64,000 bases of DNA from Stutzerimonas xanthomarina DSM 18231 (GTDB lineage Bacteria; Pseudomonadota; Gammaproteobacteria; Pseudomonadales; Pseudomonadaceae): positions 917,940 to 981,939 of the forward strand of contig NZ_FQXA01000001.1 in NCBI RefSeq assembly GCF_900129835.1, given 5' to 3'. The notes below the pieces were generated by a model. The model was not told the origin of the DNA and made no database searches. It saw only the letters and a list, made by a program, of their open reading frames with translations. Both the position numbers and the translations under genes were made by a program. Positions 34,264 through 48,828 of this stretch are shown here, one piece after another; position 1 is the first letter of the stretch; every line of letters starts with the position of its first letter.

Positions 34264-36114
34264 TTATTCCACCGTCACACTCTTGGCCAAGTTGCGGGGC
34301 TGATCGACATCGGTTCCGCGCAGCACCGCGACGTAGTAGGAGAGCAGCTGCAACGGCAGGGTATAGAGGATCGGGGCCAGCACATCGTGAATGTGCGGCA
34401 TGCTCACGATGAAGGTGCCCTCGCCGTTTTCGATGCCGGCTTCTCGATCGGCGAATACGATCAACTCGCCGCCCCGGGCACGGACCTCCTGCAGGTTGGA
34501 CTTGAGCTTTTCCAGCAGCTCGTTGTTAGGCGCCACCGTCACCACCGGCATGTCCGCATCAACCAGCGCCAACGGGCCATGCTTGAGCTCACCGGCTGGA
34601 TACGCCTCGGCATGGATGTAGGAGATCTCTTTAAGCTTGAGCGCGCCTTCCATCGCCACCGGATACTGCGCGCCACGGCCCAGAAACAGCGTGTGATGCT
34701 TCTCGGCGAAGTGCTCGGAGATTTTCTCGACGGTGGTATCCATTGCCAGCGCCTCGCCCAAACGGGTCGGCAGTCGGCGCAGCTCGTCGATCAACTCCGC
34801 TTCCAGTGCCGGGGCCAGGGTGCCGCGCACTTGCCCTAACGACAGCGTCAGCAGCAGAAGGCCGACCAGCTGCGTGGTAAAGGCCTTGGTCGAAGCCACC
34901 CCGATTTCGGGCCCGGCCTGGGTCAGCAGGGTCAGGTCGGACTCGCGCACCAATGAGCTGATCCCAACGTTGCAGATCGCCAGGCTGGCGAGATAGCGTC
35001 CCTCCTCGTCCGTACGCGCCTTGGCGTTGCGCAGCGCCGCGAGCGAATCGGCGGTCTCGCCGGACTGAGAGATGGTCACGAACAGGGTGTTGGGCTGCAC
35101 CACCACCTTGCGGTAGCGGAACTCACTGGCGACCTCGACCTGGCAAGGGATGCCAGCCAGTTCTTCCAACCAGTAACGGGCCACCATGCCGGCGTGGTAA
35201 CTGGTACCGCAGGCGACGATCTGCACGTTACGCACCTTGGCAAACAACTCAGCAGCCTGCGGCCCGAACGCCTGCACCAACACCTGATGCTCTCCGAGGC
35301 GGCCTTCCAGGGTGCGCTGGACGACCTTGGGCTGTTCGTGGATTTCCTTGAGCATGAAGTGGCGATACTCGCCCTTGTCAGCGGCTTCGGCGCCCTCGTG
35401 GTACTGCACGCTTTCGCGCTCCACCGGCTGACCATTCACATCCCAGATCTGTACGCTCTCACGGCGGATCTCGGCGATGTCACCTTCTTCCAGGTACATG
35501 AAACGGTCGGTTACCTGGCGCAAGGCCAGCTGATCGGATGCGAGAAAGTTCTCGCCCATTCCGAGACCAATAACCAGCGGGCTGCCGCTGCGCGCGGCGA
35601 GCAGGCGATCCGGTTGCTTGGCGCTGACCACCGCCAGACCGTAAGCGCCATGCAGCTCCTTGACCGCCGCCTTGAGCGCGACAGTCAGATCGCCGAGCTC
35701 GTCGAGCTTGTGCCGCAGCAGGTGGACGATGACCTCCGTGTCGGTGTCGGAGACGAAAACGTAGCCCAGACCCTTCAATTGATGGCGCAAGGCTTCGTGG
35801 TTTTCGATAATGCCGTTATGCACAACGGCCAGATCTTCACCGGAAAAATGCGGGTGTGCGTTGCGCTCGCAGGGTGCGCCGTGGGTGGCCCAGCGGGTAT
35901 GAGCGATGCCCAGACGACCGTTGAGCTGTTCCTGCTGTTGCGCCTGTTCCAGCTCGGCAACCTTGCCAGAACGGCGCAAACGATTGAGCGTGCCATGGCC
36001 ATCCAGCACCGCAATACCGGCGCTGTCGTAGCCGCGGTATTCGAGGCGCTTGAGACCCTCAAGCAGGATTGGAGTGATGTTACGTTCGGCGACGGCGCCA
36101 ACAATGCCACACAT
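34264..36114 (-). CDS. glmS: Glutamine-fructose-6-phosphate aminotransferase
   Basis: 616 residues starting MCGIVGAVA, with Cys2 as the glutaminase nucleophile after Met removal. The N-terminal class II amidotransferase domain shows [14 protein letters not shown] and the SDTDTEV segment. Two SIS isomerase domains follow ([33 protein letters not shown]) and the conserved end is [11 protein letters not shown]. It makes glucosamine-6-phosphate, the first step to peptidoglycan and LPS precursors; glmU (39239-40603) finishes the route. The DeoR-type gene lies 2 bases upstream and is cotranscribed. Confidence 0.96.
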   Translation of the reverse strand: MCGIVGAVAERNITPILLEGLKRLEYRGYDSAGIAVLDGHGTLNRLRRSGKVAELEQAQQQEQLNGRLGIAHTRWATHGAPCERNAHPHFSGEDLAVVHNGIIENHEALRHQLKGLGYVFVSDTDTEVIVHLLRHKLDELGDLTVALKAAVKELHGAYGLAVVSAKQPDRLLAARSGSPLVIGLGMGENFLASDQLALRQVTDRFMYLEEGDIAEIRRESVQIWDVNGQPVERESVQYHEGAEAADKGEYRHFMLKEIHEQPKVVQRTLEGRLGEHQVLVQAFGPQAAELFAKVRNVQIVACGTSYHAGMVARYWLEELAGIPCQVEVASEFRYRKVVVQPNTLFVTISQSGETADSLAALRNAKARTDEEGRYLASLAICNVGISSLVRESDLTLLTQAGPEIGVASTKAFTTQLVGLLLLTLSLGQVRGTLAPALEAELIDELRRLPTRLGEALAMDTTVEKISEHFAEKHHTLFLGRGAQYPVAMEGALKLKEISYIHAEAYPAGELKHGPLALVDADMPVVTVAPNNELLEKLKSNLQEVRARGGELIVFADREAGIENGEGTFIVSMPHIHDVLAPILYTLPLQLLSYYVAVLRGTDVDQPRNLAKSVTVE

Positions 36115-36116
36115 GT

Positions 36117-36899
36117 TCAGGTCTCCAGATGGGTTTCGACGGCCGCGCAGATCAGCTTGACGCCGCGGGCCTGAATGCTTGAACGCGCCTCGACGGTGAG
36201 GCGATCATCCGTTATGAGGGTATGAATGTCGGCCCAGGGCAATTCCAGATTGGGTATGCGCCGGCCGATCTTGTCGGACTCGGCGAGCACGATGACCTCG
36301 CGCGCCACTTCAGCCATGACGCGCGACAGGCCGAGCAATTCGTTGAATGTCGTGGTGCCACGCTGCAAGTCGATGCCGTCGGCGCCGATGAACAGCTGAT
36401 CGAAATCGTAGGAACGCAGCACCTGCTCGGCCACCTGCCCCTGGAAAGACTCGGAATGCGGGTCCCAGGTGCCGCCGGTCATCAGTAGCGTGGGTTCGTG
36501 TTCCAGCTCGCGCAGCGCGTTGACCACACCCAGCGAATTGGTCATGACCAACAGGCCGTGCTTGTGGCCCAGTTCGGGAATCATCGCGGCCGTGGTTGTG
36601 CCGCTGTCGATGATGATGCGGGCGTGCTCGCGGATGCAGCTAACGGCCGCTCGAGCGATGGCTTGCTTCCAGGGCGAGACGGGCTGGGCGCTGTCGCCAA
36701 TCAGCTCCTGCGGCAAGGGCACCGCACCGCCGTAACGGCGCAACAGAAGACCATTTTTTTCCAGCGCAGCGAGGTCCTTGCGTATGGTGACCTCGGACGT
36801 CTCGAAGCGCTTGGACAGCTCATCGACGCTCACTTCGCCTTGCCCATTGAGCAAGGCGAGAATGGCGTGGCGTCGTTGCGGTGTGTTGCGTTTCGACAT
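36117..36899 (-). CDS. DeoR-family regulator upstream of glmS
   Basis: 260 residues. N-terminal DeoR helix-turn-helix is [23 protein letters not shown], then [26 protein letters not shown]. The C-terminal sugar-phosphate sensor has [16 protein letters not shown] and LFIGADGID. Fixed position before glmS in pseudomonads suggests control of amino-sugar synthesis (a GlmR-like role). A palindrome in its promoter fits self-regulation of the operon. Confidence 0.9.
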   Translation of the reverse strand: MSKRNTPQRRHAILALLNGQGEVSVDELSKRFETSEVTIRKDLAALEKNGLLLRRYGGAVPLPQELIGDSAQPVSPWKQAIARAAVSCIREHARIIIDSGTTTAAMIPELGHKHGLLVMTNSLGVVNALRELEHEPTLLMTGGTWDPHSESFQGQVAEQVLRSYDFDQLFIGADGIDLQRGTTTFNELLGLSRVMAEVAREVIVLAESDKIGRRIPNLELPWADIHTLITDDRLTVEARSSIQARGVKLICAAVETHLET

Positions 36900-36904
36900 T
36901 GCGT

Positions 36905-36942
36905 AAGTTTCGATTCGAAAGATAACCCGCGAATCAAAACTT
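36905..36942. promoter_or_regulatory. Palindromic operator of the deoR-glmS operon
   Basis: The 13-base palindrome TTTCGATTCGAAA (36908-36920) lies inside a larger inverted repeat. AAGTTTCGATTCG pairs with CGAATCAAAACTT with one mismatch. It sits within 45 bases of the deoR start, where a DeoR-type repressor would bind. Confidence 0.6.
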
Positions 36943-36974
36943 ATCTTGTCGCGCTCGTCAACCGCCGTGAGGCG

Positions 36975-39122
36975 TCAAACGCGGAAATAGCCCATGAGAC
37001 TCTGCTGATGGTTCGCCAGCTGGTTCAGCGCCTGGCTGACCCGCGCAGATTCATCCGCCTGTCCGGAAAGCGATTCAGTAACGTCCCGTATCCCCGCCAC
37101 ATTACGGTTGATCTCCTCAGCGACCGCGCTCTGCTCCTCAGCGGCGCTGGCGATCTGCAGGTTCATGTCGGAAATCACCGCCACCGCATCCCCAATCTTA
37201 CGCAACGCCGCGACAGCATTGCCCACCTGGTCGACGCTGCCTTGAGCCTGACTACGGCTGCCCTGCATGGCTGTTACCACATCGCGGGTACCGCTCTGCA
37301 GGCGCTCGATAACCTGGCGGATCTCTTCGATGGATTCCTGGGTGCGCCGGGCCAGGCTGCGCACCTCATCGGCCACGACGGCGAATCCGCGCCCGGCTTC
37401 GCCAGCCCGTGCTGCCTCGATCGCCGCGTTCAGGGCCAGCAGATTGGTCTGTTCGGCAATCGCGCGGATCACCTCCAGTACCGATCCAATCTGCTCGCTG
37501 CTGGCTGCCAGACTCTCCACTTGAGTCATGGCACGGTTGAGCTCATCCGCCAGACTGCCAATGCTTTGCGTGGTGTTGTCGATCACGCTAAGCCCCTCGT
37601 GGGTGGCCTGGTCCGCGTCCCGTGCCGCTTCAGCGGCTTGCGCGGCGTTGCGCGCGACGTCTTGCGCGGTGGCGCTCATCTCCTGCGACGCCGTCGCGAC
37701 CTGATCAACCTCGCGGAATTGCTGCTGCATGCCGGCGCTGGTCTGGCTGGCAATCGCAGCCGACTGGTCAGCGCTGCTGCGGGCATCCTGCACCGAGCGC
37801 TTCACATCGGCGATGGTGGGCTGCAGCTTGTCGAGGAAGCGATTGAACCATCCCGCCAGGGCTCCGAGCTCATCATCACGGCTGTATTCCAACCGGCGCG
37901 TGAGATCGCCTTCTCCACTGGCGATGTCTTTGAGCATCGCCGCCACCCCTTCGATTGGCCGGGTGACGCCTCGCGCGGTCAGCCACATCAGCGCCAGGCC
38001 CAACAGCACCGCGCCAAGCCCGATGGCCAGTGCGATCATGCTGTCCTTGCGGCTCTGCGCCTGCAATGCCTGTTCAAGACGTTGTGCCGGACCGAGCAGC
38101 ACCTGCCGTGGTACCTCCAGCAAGATCGCCCAGGGAGCAAGTTCGGGTATCGGCTGCACGGGTTGCAGCACGCGAAGCATGTCGCCGCTTTCGAGCATCG
38201 CCTTCTGGCCCGCATCGACAGCGCGACCAATTGCCTCGCTTTCTGGGCCAAAAGCAGCACCCAAGGATTTGCCGAGCAAACCGGCGTCGCGGCTGTGCCC
38301 ACCCAGCAGCTTTGCCGGACTGATAACACTGAGCTGGCCTTCGCCCTGATACAACTCCTGATGTGCCTGTTCGCTGAGTTGTTGGAGCGACGCCAGGCTG
38401 ATGTCGACGCCGACCACGCCAATCGCCTTGTCACCCACGATCAACGGAAAGGCAACGCTTGTCATCAATAGCTGCTGGCCTTCGATGTCATCGAAATAAG
38501 GGTCCAGCAGGCAGGCCCGAGCACTGTCGCGAGCGCAGCTGTACCAGGCGTTGTAGGGTGCGCCGCTGATGCTCGGCGTGGTGTCGGCAAGCACCTCTTC
38601 GCTCATGGTTTCGGCCGTAAGCTGGCCAGGCGTGCGTTGCGACCAGTACAGCGAGAAACGGCCGCTGTCGTTGCCGCCCATTTCCGGGTTATCGATGAAC
38701 ATGCCGTCCTTGTCGTCCAGCGCGTCGGTTTCGAACACTACGTAAATACCGATCAGATCAGGGTTCGTCTCCAAGGCGGTCTTGACCTGACGATGCAGGT
38801 CTTCCCGCAGCTCGAAGGCGTTGGACATGCGCTCGATGGATTGCGCGCGCAGCGACAACACCTGGCGGGCGAACCCCTGACCATACTGATAGGCATCGTT
38901 GAACTGACGCTCGATTCGCAAGGCCTGAGATAAACCGCGTGCCTGCAGGTTGTCGCGCGCCGACTCTTCGAGCATGGCAGCGCTCGAAGCACTGACCAGA
39001 GCCACGGTCTGGCGCGATTGATAAAGTGAAGCACCAATTAGCAGGCCAACGATCAGCAGCAGGCAGAGACCAGCCAGCAGGGTGAGCTTCCACTGGATAG
39101 ACAGTCGATTGAGGGAGAGCAT
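36975..39122 (-). CDS. Methyl-accepting chemotaxis protein with double-Cache sensor
   Basis: 715 residues. TM1 at about 14-35, then a periplasmic ligand domain (about 45-350) whose size and pattern ([36 protein letters not shown]) indicate dCache. TM2 at about 355-380, then HAMP and a long coiled signalling domain with the hairpin tip [32 protein letters not shown]. It binds a small molecule outside and controls CheA or a related kinase at the membrane. Ligand not deducible. It is single-gene, 75 bases from the deoR gene and divergent from it only in function. Confidence 0.93.
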   Translation of the reverse strand: MLSLNRLSIQWKLTLLAGLCLLLIVGLLIGASLYQSRQTVALVSASSAAMLEESARDNLQARGLSQALRIERQFNDAYQYGQGFARQVLSLRAQSIERMSNAFELREDLHRQVKTALETNPDLIGIYVVFETDALDDKDGMFIDNPEMGGNDSGRFSLYWSQRTPGQLTAETMSEEVLADTTPSISGAPYNAWYSCARDSARACLLDPYFDDIEGQQLLMTSVAFPLIVGDKAIGVVGVDISLASLQQLSEQAHQELYQGEGQLSVISPAKLLGGHSRDAGLLGKSLGAAFGPESEAIGRAVDAGQKAMLESGDMLRVLQPVQPIPELAPWAILLEVPRQVLLGPAQRLEQALQAQSRKDSMIALAIGLGAVLLGLALMWLTARGVTRPIEGVAAMLKDIASGEGDLTRRLEYSRDDELGALAGWFNRFLDKLQPTIADVKRSVQDARSSADQSAAIASQTSAGMQQQFREVDQVATASQEMSATAQDVARNAAQAAEAARDADQATHEGLSVIDNTTQSIGSLADELNRAMTQVESLAASSEQIGSVLEVIRAIAEQTNLLALNAAIEAARAGEAGRGFAVVADEVRSLARRTQESIEEIRQVIERLQSGTRDVVTAMQGSRSQAQGSVDQVGNAVAALRKIGDAVAVISDMNLQIASAAEEQSAVAEEINRNVAGIRDVTESLSGQADESARVSQALNQLANHQQSLMGYFRV

Positions 39123-39238
39123 AGGCGCGTCCTGTTTTGTTATGCCCTACTAGATCGGCTAGATGTACGATCTCTTGAGCGCCTCCAGGACAAACGCATC
39201 GCCGTACGTCGGGCACCGGAGTGCTCGACGGCTGTGGC

Positions 39239-40603
39239 TCACTTACGAAACTTCTGCGGTCGCTGCCAGCCCTCGATCAATGTCTGGCGGGCCCGGCCCA
39301 GGGCCAGACTGCCAGCCGGCACGTCAGCAGTGATCACCGATCCGGCACCGGTGGTAGCGCCATCCCCAAGGTTCACCGGAGCTACCAATGAGCTGTTGGA
39401 GCCGATAAAGACGTCTTCGCCCATGACCGTGCGGGACTTGTTGGCTCCATCGTAGTTGCAGGTGATGGTGCCGGCGCCGATATTGGTTCGCGCGCCGATT
39501 TCCGCATCGCCCAGATAAGCCAGATGTCCAGCCTTGGCGCCCTCACCCATGTGTGAGTTTTTCACCTCGACGAAATTTCCGACGTGCGCCTTCGCGCCCA
39601 GTACCGCACCGGGACGCAAGCGAGCGAACGGTCCGCAGTCTGCACCCTCGCCCAATTCGGCGCCTTCCAGATGGGAGTTGGCCTTGACCACCGCTCCGCG
39701 GCGCAGCGTGCTGTTGCGAATCACGCAATTCGGTCCGATCTCGACGCCGTCCTCAATAACGACGTTACCTTCGAGAATCACGTTTACGTCGATCAGTACA
39801 TCACGGCCGACGGTGACCTCGCCGCGCAGGTCGAAGCGAGCCGGATCCCGCAATGTCACGCCTTGGGCCATCAAATGGCGCGCAGCGCGTTGCTGATAAT
39901 GTCGCTCGAGATCGGCCAGTTGGATGCGGTCGTTGGCACCCTGTACTTCCATGGCATGCTGCGGTTGTTCGGTGGCGATCGTCAGACCATCAGCCACGGC
40001 CATGGCGATGACGTCAGTCAGGTAGTACTCACCTTGGGCGTTGCTATTGGACAGCCTTCCCAGCCATTCGCCGAGCCGCTCGCCCGGCACTGCAAGAATC
40101 CCGGTATTGCCTTCACTGATCTGCTTCTGCTCGGCGTTGGCATCCTTGTGCTCGACGATCGCCTGGACTAGGCCCCGTTCATCGCGGACGATGCGACCGT
40201 AACCGGTCGGGTCGTCGAGACTCACCGTGAGCAGCGCCAGTTGCTGCGATCCGACTTTATGCAGAAGACGATCCAGTGTTGCGGCCTCGATCAGCGGTAC
40301 GTCGCCGTAAAGAATCAGGACTCGTTCGGCTGTGAGGGCCGGAAGTGCCTGAGCCACGGCGTGTCCGGTGCCTAGCTGCTCGGCCTGGACGACAAAGTTC
40401 AGATCATCCGACGCCAGCCGCTCGCGTACCAGCTCGGCGCCATGGCCAATCACCACATGGATGGCCTTCGGCTTAAGGCCACGAGCGGTGTCGATGACGT
40501 GACCGAGCATGGATTGTCCGGCGATCGGATGAAGCACTTTGGGCAGGGCAGAACGCATGCGCGTACCCTGACCGGCTGCAAGAATGACGATATCGAGAGA
40601 CAT
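39239..40603 (-). CDS. glmU: Bifunctional UDP-GlcNAc pyrophosphorylase / GlcN-1-P acetyltransferase
   Basis: 454 residues. The N-terminal uridylyltransferase starts [24 protein letters not shown]. The left-handed beta-helix acetyltransferase is recognised from hexapeptide repeats from about 250 ([25 protein letters not shown]) and [20 protein letters not shown]. It yields UDP-GlcNAc for peptidoglycan and LPS. It lies after atpC, separated by a strong terminator, so has its own promoter. Confidence 0.96.
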   Translation of the reverse strand: MSLDIVILAAGQGTRMRSALPKVLHPIAGQSMLGHVIDTARGLKPKAIHVVIGHGAELVRERLASDDLNFVVQAEQLGTGHAVAQALPALTAERVLILYGDVPLIEAATLDRLLHKVGSQQLALLTVSLDDPTGYGRIVRDERGLVQAIVEHKDANAEQKQISEGNTGILAVPGERLGEWLGRLSNSNAQGEYYLTDVIAMAVADGLTIATEQPQHAMEVQGANDRIQLADLERHYQQRAARHLMAQGVTLRDPARFDLRGEVTVGRDVLIDVNVILEGNVVIEDGVEIGPNCVIRNSTLRRGAVVKANSHLEGAELGEGADCGPFARLRPGAVLGAKAHVGNFVEVKNSHMGEGAKAGHLAYLGDAEIGARTNIGAGTITCNYDGANKSRTVMGEDVFIGSNSSLVAPVNLGDGATTGAGSVITADVPAGSLALGRARQTLIEGWQRPQKFRK

Positions 40604-40671
40604 GGCAGATCCTGAACAATCGTGACTTTGAGGTCAGCGCGAGAGTTTGATTTTCGAAATGCAAGAAAAGA

Positions 40672-40697
40672 AAAAGGGTAGCCAAGGCTACCCTTTT
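40672..40697 (-). terminator. Terminator of the ATP synthase operon
   Basis: Stem GGGTAGC / GCTACCC flanked by A and T runs; minus-strand read ends TTTTTCTTTTCTT. It is 28 bases past the atpC stop. Confidence 0.9.
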
Positions 40698-40725
40698 ACT
40701 CGTGCGCGATGAAGTCGTTAACGGA

Positions 40726-41154
40726 TCAACCGCGGCCGTACTTCTTGCGCATCGCCTCGATCGTTCGCAGCTGGGCTGCAGCCTCGGCAAGGCGCGCAGC
40801 AGCGGAGCCGTAGTCGAACTCGGCACCTTTCTCGTGCAACGCTTTTTCGGCGGCTGTAACAGCAGCTTTCGCCGCCGCCTCGTCCAGGTCCTTCGCGCGA
40901 GTAGCGGTATCGGCAAGTACCTTCACCATGTTCGGCTGGACTTCAATGAAGCCGCCGGAAATGTAGAAGATTTCCTCACCGCCGCCCTGCTTGATCACTC
41001 GCACCGGACCGGGCTTTAGGTCGGTCAGCAGTGGAGCGTGGCCCGGCAGAATACCCAGATCACCCAGGTGACCATGAGCGACAACCATCTCCACCAGCCC
41101 CGAGAACAGCTCTTCTTCCGCACTGACGATGTCACAGTGGACTGTCATAGCCAT
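40726..41154 (-). CDS. atpC: ATP synthase F1 subunit epsilon
   Basis: 142 residues. N-terminal beta-sandwich starts [43 protein letters not shown]; the C-terminal helical pair ([20 protein letters not shown]) can extend to inhibit ATP hydrolysis. Last gene of the atp operon, 80 bases after atpD, followed by the operon terminator. Confidence 0.95.
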   Translation of the reverse strand: MAMTVHCDIVSAEEELFSGLVEMVVAHGHLGDLGILPGHAPLLTDLKPGPVRVIKQGGGEEIFYISGGFIEVQPNMVKVLADTATRAKDLDEAAAKAAVTAAEKALHEKGAEFDYGSAAARLAEAAAQLRTIEAMRKKYGRG

Positions 41155-41234
41155 ACTTATGCCTCGGTAATGAGCTTGGCTGGCAACGGTGGCCGCCAGC
41201 TGAGCTTATTGGCGCCCGCGAACGGGCGCGCCAG

Positions 41235-42641
<1,407 letters not shown>

Positions 42642-43505
42642 TTAAACCGCGGCAGCGCCGCCGACGATTTCCGAAATTTCCTGGGTGATCGCAGCCTGAC
42701 GGGCCTTGTTATAGACCAGTTGCAGGTCGCTGATCAGCTCACCGGCGTTGTCGGTTGCGTTCTTCATGGCGATCATCCGGGCAGCCTGTTCGGCGGCACC
42801 GTTTTCGACCACGGCCTGGTAGACCTGGGATTCGACGTAGCGAACCAGCAGCGCATCGAGCAACAAGCGAGCGTCGGGTTCGTACAGATAGTCCCACTTA
42901 CCTTTCGGCGCGGTCTGATCGTCGCTCGCAGCCAACGGTAGCAACTGGGCTACGGTCGGCTTCTGCGTCATGGTGTTGATGAACTTGTTCGACACCAGGT
43001 AGAGACGGTCCAGACGGCCTTGATCGAATGCATCCAACATGACTTTGACGCTACCGATCAGATCATTGATCGACGGCTCTTCACCAAGCCCGTTGACTGC
43101 CGCGACCACGTTGCCGCCAAAGCTGCGGAAAAAGCTCGCACCCTTGTTACCGATCACGCACAGGTCGGCTTCGACTTTACTGTCGTGCCATTCCTTCATG
43201 TTCTTGATCAGCGCCTTGAACAGGTTGGTGTTCAAGCCGCCGCACAGGCCACGATCGGACGAGACGACGATGTAGCCGACACGCTTGACCGAACGCTCAA
43301 CCATGAACGGATGACGGTATTCAGGGTTCGTATTGGCCAAATGGCCAATCACCTGCTGGATCCGCTCCGCATAAGGACGGCTGGCAGCCATGCGCATCTG
43401 TGCCTTGCGCATCTTGCTGACCGCCACCTTTTCCATGGCGCTGGTGATCTTCTGCGTGCTTTTGATGCTCGCAATCTTGCTGCGAATCTCTTTTGCGCCT
43501 GCCAT
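42642..43505 (-). CDS. atpG: ATP synthase F1 subunit gamma
   Basis: 287 residues. The rotating shaft: N-terminal coil [33 protein letters not shown] and C-terminal coil [31 protein letters not shown] with the Rossmann-like middle ([15 protein letters not shown]). It lies 50 bases after atpA. Confidence 0.96.
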   Translation of the reverse strand: MAGAKEIRSKIASIKSTQKITSAMEKVAVSKMRKAQMRMAASRPYAERIQQVIGHLANTNPEYRHPFMVERSVKRVGYIVVSSDRGLCGGLNTNLFKALIKNMKEWHDSKVEADLCVIGNKGASFFRSFGGNVVAAVNGLGEEPSINDLIGSVKVMLDAFDQGRLDRLYLVSNKFINTMTQKPTVAQLLPLAASDDQTAPKGKWDYLYEPDARLLLDALLVRYVESQVYQAVVENGAAEQAARMIAMKNATDNAGELISDLQLVYNKARQAAITQEISEIVGGAAAV

Positions 43506-43555
43506 TTGACACCTATCGGGTTAGCAAGCGGGAGCCTCGCGGCTCCCGCTGCGGC

Positions 43556-45100
43556 TTACCAGGATTGGGTGGCCTTGAACGACTCGATACCGGCTTTGAT
43601 GCCCGCGTCGATTTCGTCGTTGAAGTCGCCCTTCACGTTGATCTTGTCCAGCAGAGCAGCATGCTCATGATGGAAATAGGCAATCAACGCCTGCTCGAAG
43701 GCACCAACCTTGGCTACTTCGATGTCCTGCAGGAAGCCACGCTCGGCTGCGTACAGGGACACCGCCATGTCGGCAATGGACATCGGCGCGTACTGCTTCT
43801 GCTTCATCAGCTCGGTGACACGCTGACCATGCTCGAGCTGCTTGCGGGTCGCTTCGTCCAGATCAGAGGCGAACTGGGCGAAAGCCGCCAGTTCACGATA
43901 CTGAGCCAATGCGGTACGAATACCACCGGAGAGCTTCTTGATGATCTTGGTCTGCGCTGCGCCACCTACGCGAGATACCGAGATACCGGCGTTAACGGCC
44001 GGACGGATGCCCGCGTTGAACATCGACGACTCAAGGAAGATCTGACCGTCGGTGATCGAGATCACGTTGGTCGGAACGAACGCGGATACGTCACCAGCCT
44101 GGGTTTCGATGATCGGCAGAGCAGTCAGGGAACCGGTCTTGCCAGTCACGGCGCCATTGGTGAACTTCTCGACGTACTCTTCGGAAACGCGCGAAGCACG
44201 TTCCAGCAGACGGCTGTGGAGATAGAACACGTCACCTGGGTAGGCTTCGCGTCCTGGCGGACGACGCAGCAGCAGGGAGATCTGGCGATAGGCCACGGCC
44301 TGCTTGGACAGATCGTCATACACGATCAGCGCATCTTCGCCGCGGTCACGGAAATACTCGCCCATGGTGCAGCCGGCGTAAGGAGCCAGGAACTGCAGCG
44401 CAGCGGATTCGGATGCCGAAGCAGCGACGATGATGGTGTTAGCCAGTGCGCCGTGCTGCTCAAGTTTGCGAACCACGTTGGCGATGGTCGACTGCTTCTG
44501 ACCGATCGCGACGTAGACGCATTTGATGCCGCTGTTGCGCTGGTTGATGATGGCATCGATGGCCAGGGCCGTCTTACCGATCTGGCGGTCACCAATGATC
44601 AGCTCGCGCTGACCGCGACCAACCGGGATCATCGCGTCGACTGACTTGTAACCGGTCTGCACCGGCTGGTCGACCGACTTACGCCAGATCACACCAGGCG
44701 CGACCTTTTCAACCGCGTCAGTTGCCTGCGCGTTGACCGGACCCTTGCCGTCAACCGGATTGCCCAGTGCGTCGACGACGCGGCCCAGCAGTTCCGGACC
44801 TACCGGTACTTCCAGTACGCGACCGGTGCACTTGGCACTCATGCCTTCGGTCAGGCTCTGGTAAGCGCCCAATACCACGGCACCTACGGAGTCCTGCTCC
44901 AGGTTCAGGGCCATACCGAAGACGCCGCCAGGAAATTCGATCATCTCCCCGTACATGACGTCGGCCAGGCCGTAAATGCGAACGATACCGTCGGAAACAC
45001 TGACGATGGTGCCTTCGTTACGCGCTTGGGCAGACACGTCGGAACTACCGATGCGCTGCTTTATAATTTCACTAATCTCGGAAGGATTCAGTTGCTGCAT
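43556..45100 (-). CDS. atpA: ATP synthase F1 subunit alpha
   Basis: 514 residues. The regulatory nucleotide site has [14 protein letters not shown] (about 169-182); the Arg-finger region [30 protein letters not shown] is intact. It forms the F1 hexamer with beta. It begins 15 bases after atpH. Confidence 0.97.
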   Translation of the reverse strand: MQQLNPSEISEIIKQRIGSSDVSAQARNEGTIVSVSDGIVRIYGLADVMYGEMIEFPGGVFGMALNLEQDSVGAVVLGAYQSLTEGMSAKCTGRVLEVPVGPELLGRVVDALGNPVDGKGPVNAQATDAVEKVAPGVIWRKSVDQPVQTGYKSVDAMIPVGRGQRELIIGDRQIGKTALAIDAIINQRNSGIKCVYVAIGQKQSTIANVVRKLEQHGALANTIIVAASASESAALQFLAPYAGCTMGEYFRDRGEDALIVYDDLSKQAVAYRQISLLLRRPPGREAYPGDVFYLHSRLLERASRVSEEYVEKFTNGAVTGKTGSLTALPIIETQAGDVSAFVPTNVISITDGQIFLESSMFNAGIRPAVNAGISVSRVGGAAQTKIIKKLSGGIRTALAQYRELAAFAQFASDLDEATRKQLEHGQRVTELMKQKQYAPMSIADMAVSLYAAERGFLQDIEVAKVGAFEQALIAYFHHEHAALLDKINVKGDFNDEIDAGIKAGIESFKATQSW

Positions 45101-45115
45101 GCCACGACCCTCAAA

Positions 45116-45652
45116 TCAGGATTTCAACGATTCGGCCAACTGGCTCAGTTTGCCGCGGACCGAACCATCGACAACCACATCGCCGGCGCGGATAACAACG
45201 CCGCCGATCAGCGCAGGGTTTACGACCTGCTGGGGGTTGACGGTACGATCTAGCCGCTTCGACAGGGCGGCAGCCAAGGTTTGGAGTTGCGCAGGTGTCA
45301 GCTCGAAGGCTGTCTGCACTTCAACGTCGAGTGTCTTTTCAGCTTCAGCCTTGAGCTCCTCGAACAGCTCCCGAATAGTCGGCAACACATCCAGGCGATC
45401 GTTATCGCCCAGAGTGGTAACGAAGTTCCGGAACGCCTCATCGATGTCGCCACCAAACAGCTGAACCAGCGTCTTGACCTTGCTTTCGCTGGTAAGACGC
45501 GGGTTCTTCAGCAGTTCGGCAACTTGGGGAACGTCAACGGCGACCGCAGCCAGGCTCAACATGCCCGACCAGGCATCAATCCGGCCAGCCGAGCTGGCGA
45601 ATTCGAAAGCGGCCTTTGCATAGGGCCGAGCAAGCGTCTGGGTATTGATCAT
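45116..45652 (-). CDS. atpH: ATP synthase F1 subunit delta
   Basis: 178 residues. TLARPYAKAAFEFA at the start and LIGGVVIRAGDVVVDGSVRGKLSQL near the end are the two family signatures. It joins the F1 head to the b-subunit stator. 12 bases after atpF. Confidence 0.95.
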   Translation of the reverse strand: MINTQTLARPYAKAAFEFASSAGRIDAWSGMLSLAAVAVDVPQVAELLKNPRLTSESKVKTLVQLFGGDIDEAFRNFVTTLGDNDRLDVLPTIRELFEELKAEAEKTLDVEVQTAFELTPAQLQTLAAALSKRLDRTVNPQQVVNPALIGGVVIRAGDVVVDGSVRGKLSQLAESLKS

Positions 45653-45664
45653 CGCTTGCCTCGC

Positions 45665-46135
45665 TTAGAGTTGGGAGGCCAGTTTTTCGACCAGATCGTT
45701 GTGCGCCTTGGCGTCCACCTGGGACTCCAGGATCTTCTCCGCACCCATGACAGCCAAAACGGCTACCTGGTTACGCAGTTGCTCCTTGGCACGATTCACT
45801 TCCTGCTCGATTTCGGCGCGGGCGCCGGCTACCAGTCGCTCGCCTTCGACGCGCGCCTGTTGCTTGGCATCCTCAACGATGGCGTTGGCCTGCTTGTTGG
45901 CTTGCTCAAGGATCTGGGCAGCTTGGCCCTTGGTCTCGCGGAGGGTGTTGGACACCTTTTCCTGAGCCAATTTTAGGTCTTGCTGCGCACGGCCTGCGGC
46001 GTCCAGCCCTTCGGCAATTTTCTTCTGGCGTTCTTGCATGGCCTTGGTGATGGGCGGCCATACGTACTTCATGCAGAACCAGACGAAAATAGCGAAAGCG
46101 AACGTTTGACCGAACAGCGTCAAGTTAATGTTCAC
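45665..46135 (-). CDS. atpF: ATP synthase F0 subunit b
   Basis: 156 residues. One N-terminal membrane helix ([28 protein letters not shown]) then a long coiled coil rich in Ala, Gln and Lys. Stator stalk. Its sequence departs from the P. aeruginosa protein I remember more than the F1 subunits do. Confidence 0.95.
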   Translation of the reverse strand: MNINLTLFGQTFAFAIFVWFCMKYVWPPITKAMQERQKKIAEGLDAAGRAQQDLKLAQEKVSNTLRETKGQAAQILEQANKQANAIVEDAKQQARVEGERLVAGARAEIEQEVNRAKEQLRNQVAVLAVMGAEKILESQVDAKAHNDLVEKLASQL

Positions 46136-46228
46136 AGCGATATACCTCGTGCTATCTCGTTCGACGCGGTTGTCAATTCCACGGCAACGGGGCTCGCCAG
46201 GCGAACCCCATCAGGAACCGGAAAAGTC

Positions 46229-46471
<243 letters not shown>

Positions 46472-46525
46472 CTAAGGGTTAAGGTTTTCTTGGGTAAAGC
46501 GAAGCTGTTTGAACCGGATCAACGG

Positions 46526-47811
<1,286 letters not shown>

Positions 47812-47946
47812 CGTGCATCCATCGCCAAGAATCGTTTGCCGTTTAGCTTGACTGCAGTCAAAAAAAGCGCCGCGAGTATAGGAGCAGCCCATCCTGCGTT
47901 CAACCGTCAGGTAGCACTTTCTGACGGGCACTACATAAACTTTGTA

Positions 47947-48819
47947 TCAGCGGATGTGCGCAAGCACACCCTGCAGCTCATCCAGCGAACTGTAACGGAT
48001 TACCAGCTGGCCCTTGCCCTTCTCGCCGTGTTTGATTTGCACCGGCGAGCCCAGGCGCTCAGCCAGGCGCTGTTCCAGACGGGCGATGTCAGGGTCACTT
48101 TTCGGCTCAGCCTTGGCGTTTTCCGGCTTGCTCAACCATTGCCTGACCAGCGCTTCGGTCTGCCGTACAGTCAGGCTGCGTGCGACAACGTGCCGCGCGC
48201 CTTCAACCTGCTGATCGGCCGGAAGCCCGAGTAAAGCCCGAGCGTGGCCCATTTCCAGATCACCATGCGAGAGAAGCGTCTTGATCTCCTCCGGCAGTGC
48301 AATCAGACGCAGCAAATTGCTAATGGTCACACGTGATTTGCCCACCGCGTCCGCGACCTGCTGCTGTGTGAGCTGAAATTCCTGCTGCAGCCGCTGTAGC
48401 GCAACGGCTTCCTCGATGGGACTGAGATCCTCGCGCTGGATGTTCTCTATCAACGCCATGGCGATGGCAGCTTCATCGGAAACATCCCGGACCATAGCGG
48501 GGATCCGATCCAGGCCAGCCTGCTGGCTGGCACGCCAGCGCCGCTCTCCGGCGATGATTTCATAGCGACCAGAGCCGATCGAGCGAACCACAATCGGCTG
48601 CATCACACCCTGGGTACGAATCGAGTTGGCCAGTTCGTCGAGCGTAACCGGATCGATATCACGGCGCGGCTGGTACTTGCCTCGCTGAATCACATCAAGC
48701 GGCAACTGTTGCAGCTCATGCACATCGGCGTGGGCCGCTTCCTCTTGTATCACCGCCACATTGGTGCCGCCGAGCAGGGCATCCAGACCGCGTCCCAGGC
48801 CTCGTTTCTTGGTCGCCAT
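47947..48819 (-). CDS. parB: Chromosome partitioning protein ParB
   Basis: 290 residues. CTP-binding N domain has GVMQPIVVR and the GERRWRAS box; a central helix-turn-helix for parS (LTQQQVADAVGKSRVTISNLLRL) and a C-terminal dimer domain follow. It loads at parS and spreads as a clamp. Four parS sites are visible in this window. 9 bases after parA. Confidence 0.96.
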   Translation of the reverse strand: MATKKRGLGRGLDALLGGTNVAVIQEEAAHADVHELQQLPLDVIQRGKYQPRRDIDPVTLDELANSIRTQGVMQPIVVRSIGSGRYEIIAGERRWRASQQAGLDRIPAMVRDVSDEAAIAMALIENIQREDLSPIEEAVALQRLQQEFQLTQQQVADAVGKSRVTISNLLRLIALPEEIKTLLSHGDLEMGHARALLGLPADQQVEGARHVVARSLTVRQTEALVRQWLSKPENAKAEPKSDPDIARLEQRLAERLGSPVQIKHGEKGKGQLVIRYSSLDELQGVLAHIR

Positions 48820-48828
48820 GAAGTTTCC

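Noticed and set aside
36498..38471. Very long plus-strand open frame of about 650 codons
   Set aside because: It lies antisense to the DeoR and chemoreceptor genes and has the arginine/histidine/glutamine-biased composition of a shadow frame in GC-rich DNA.
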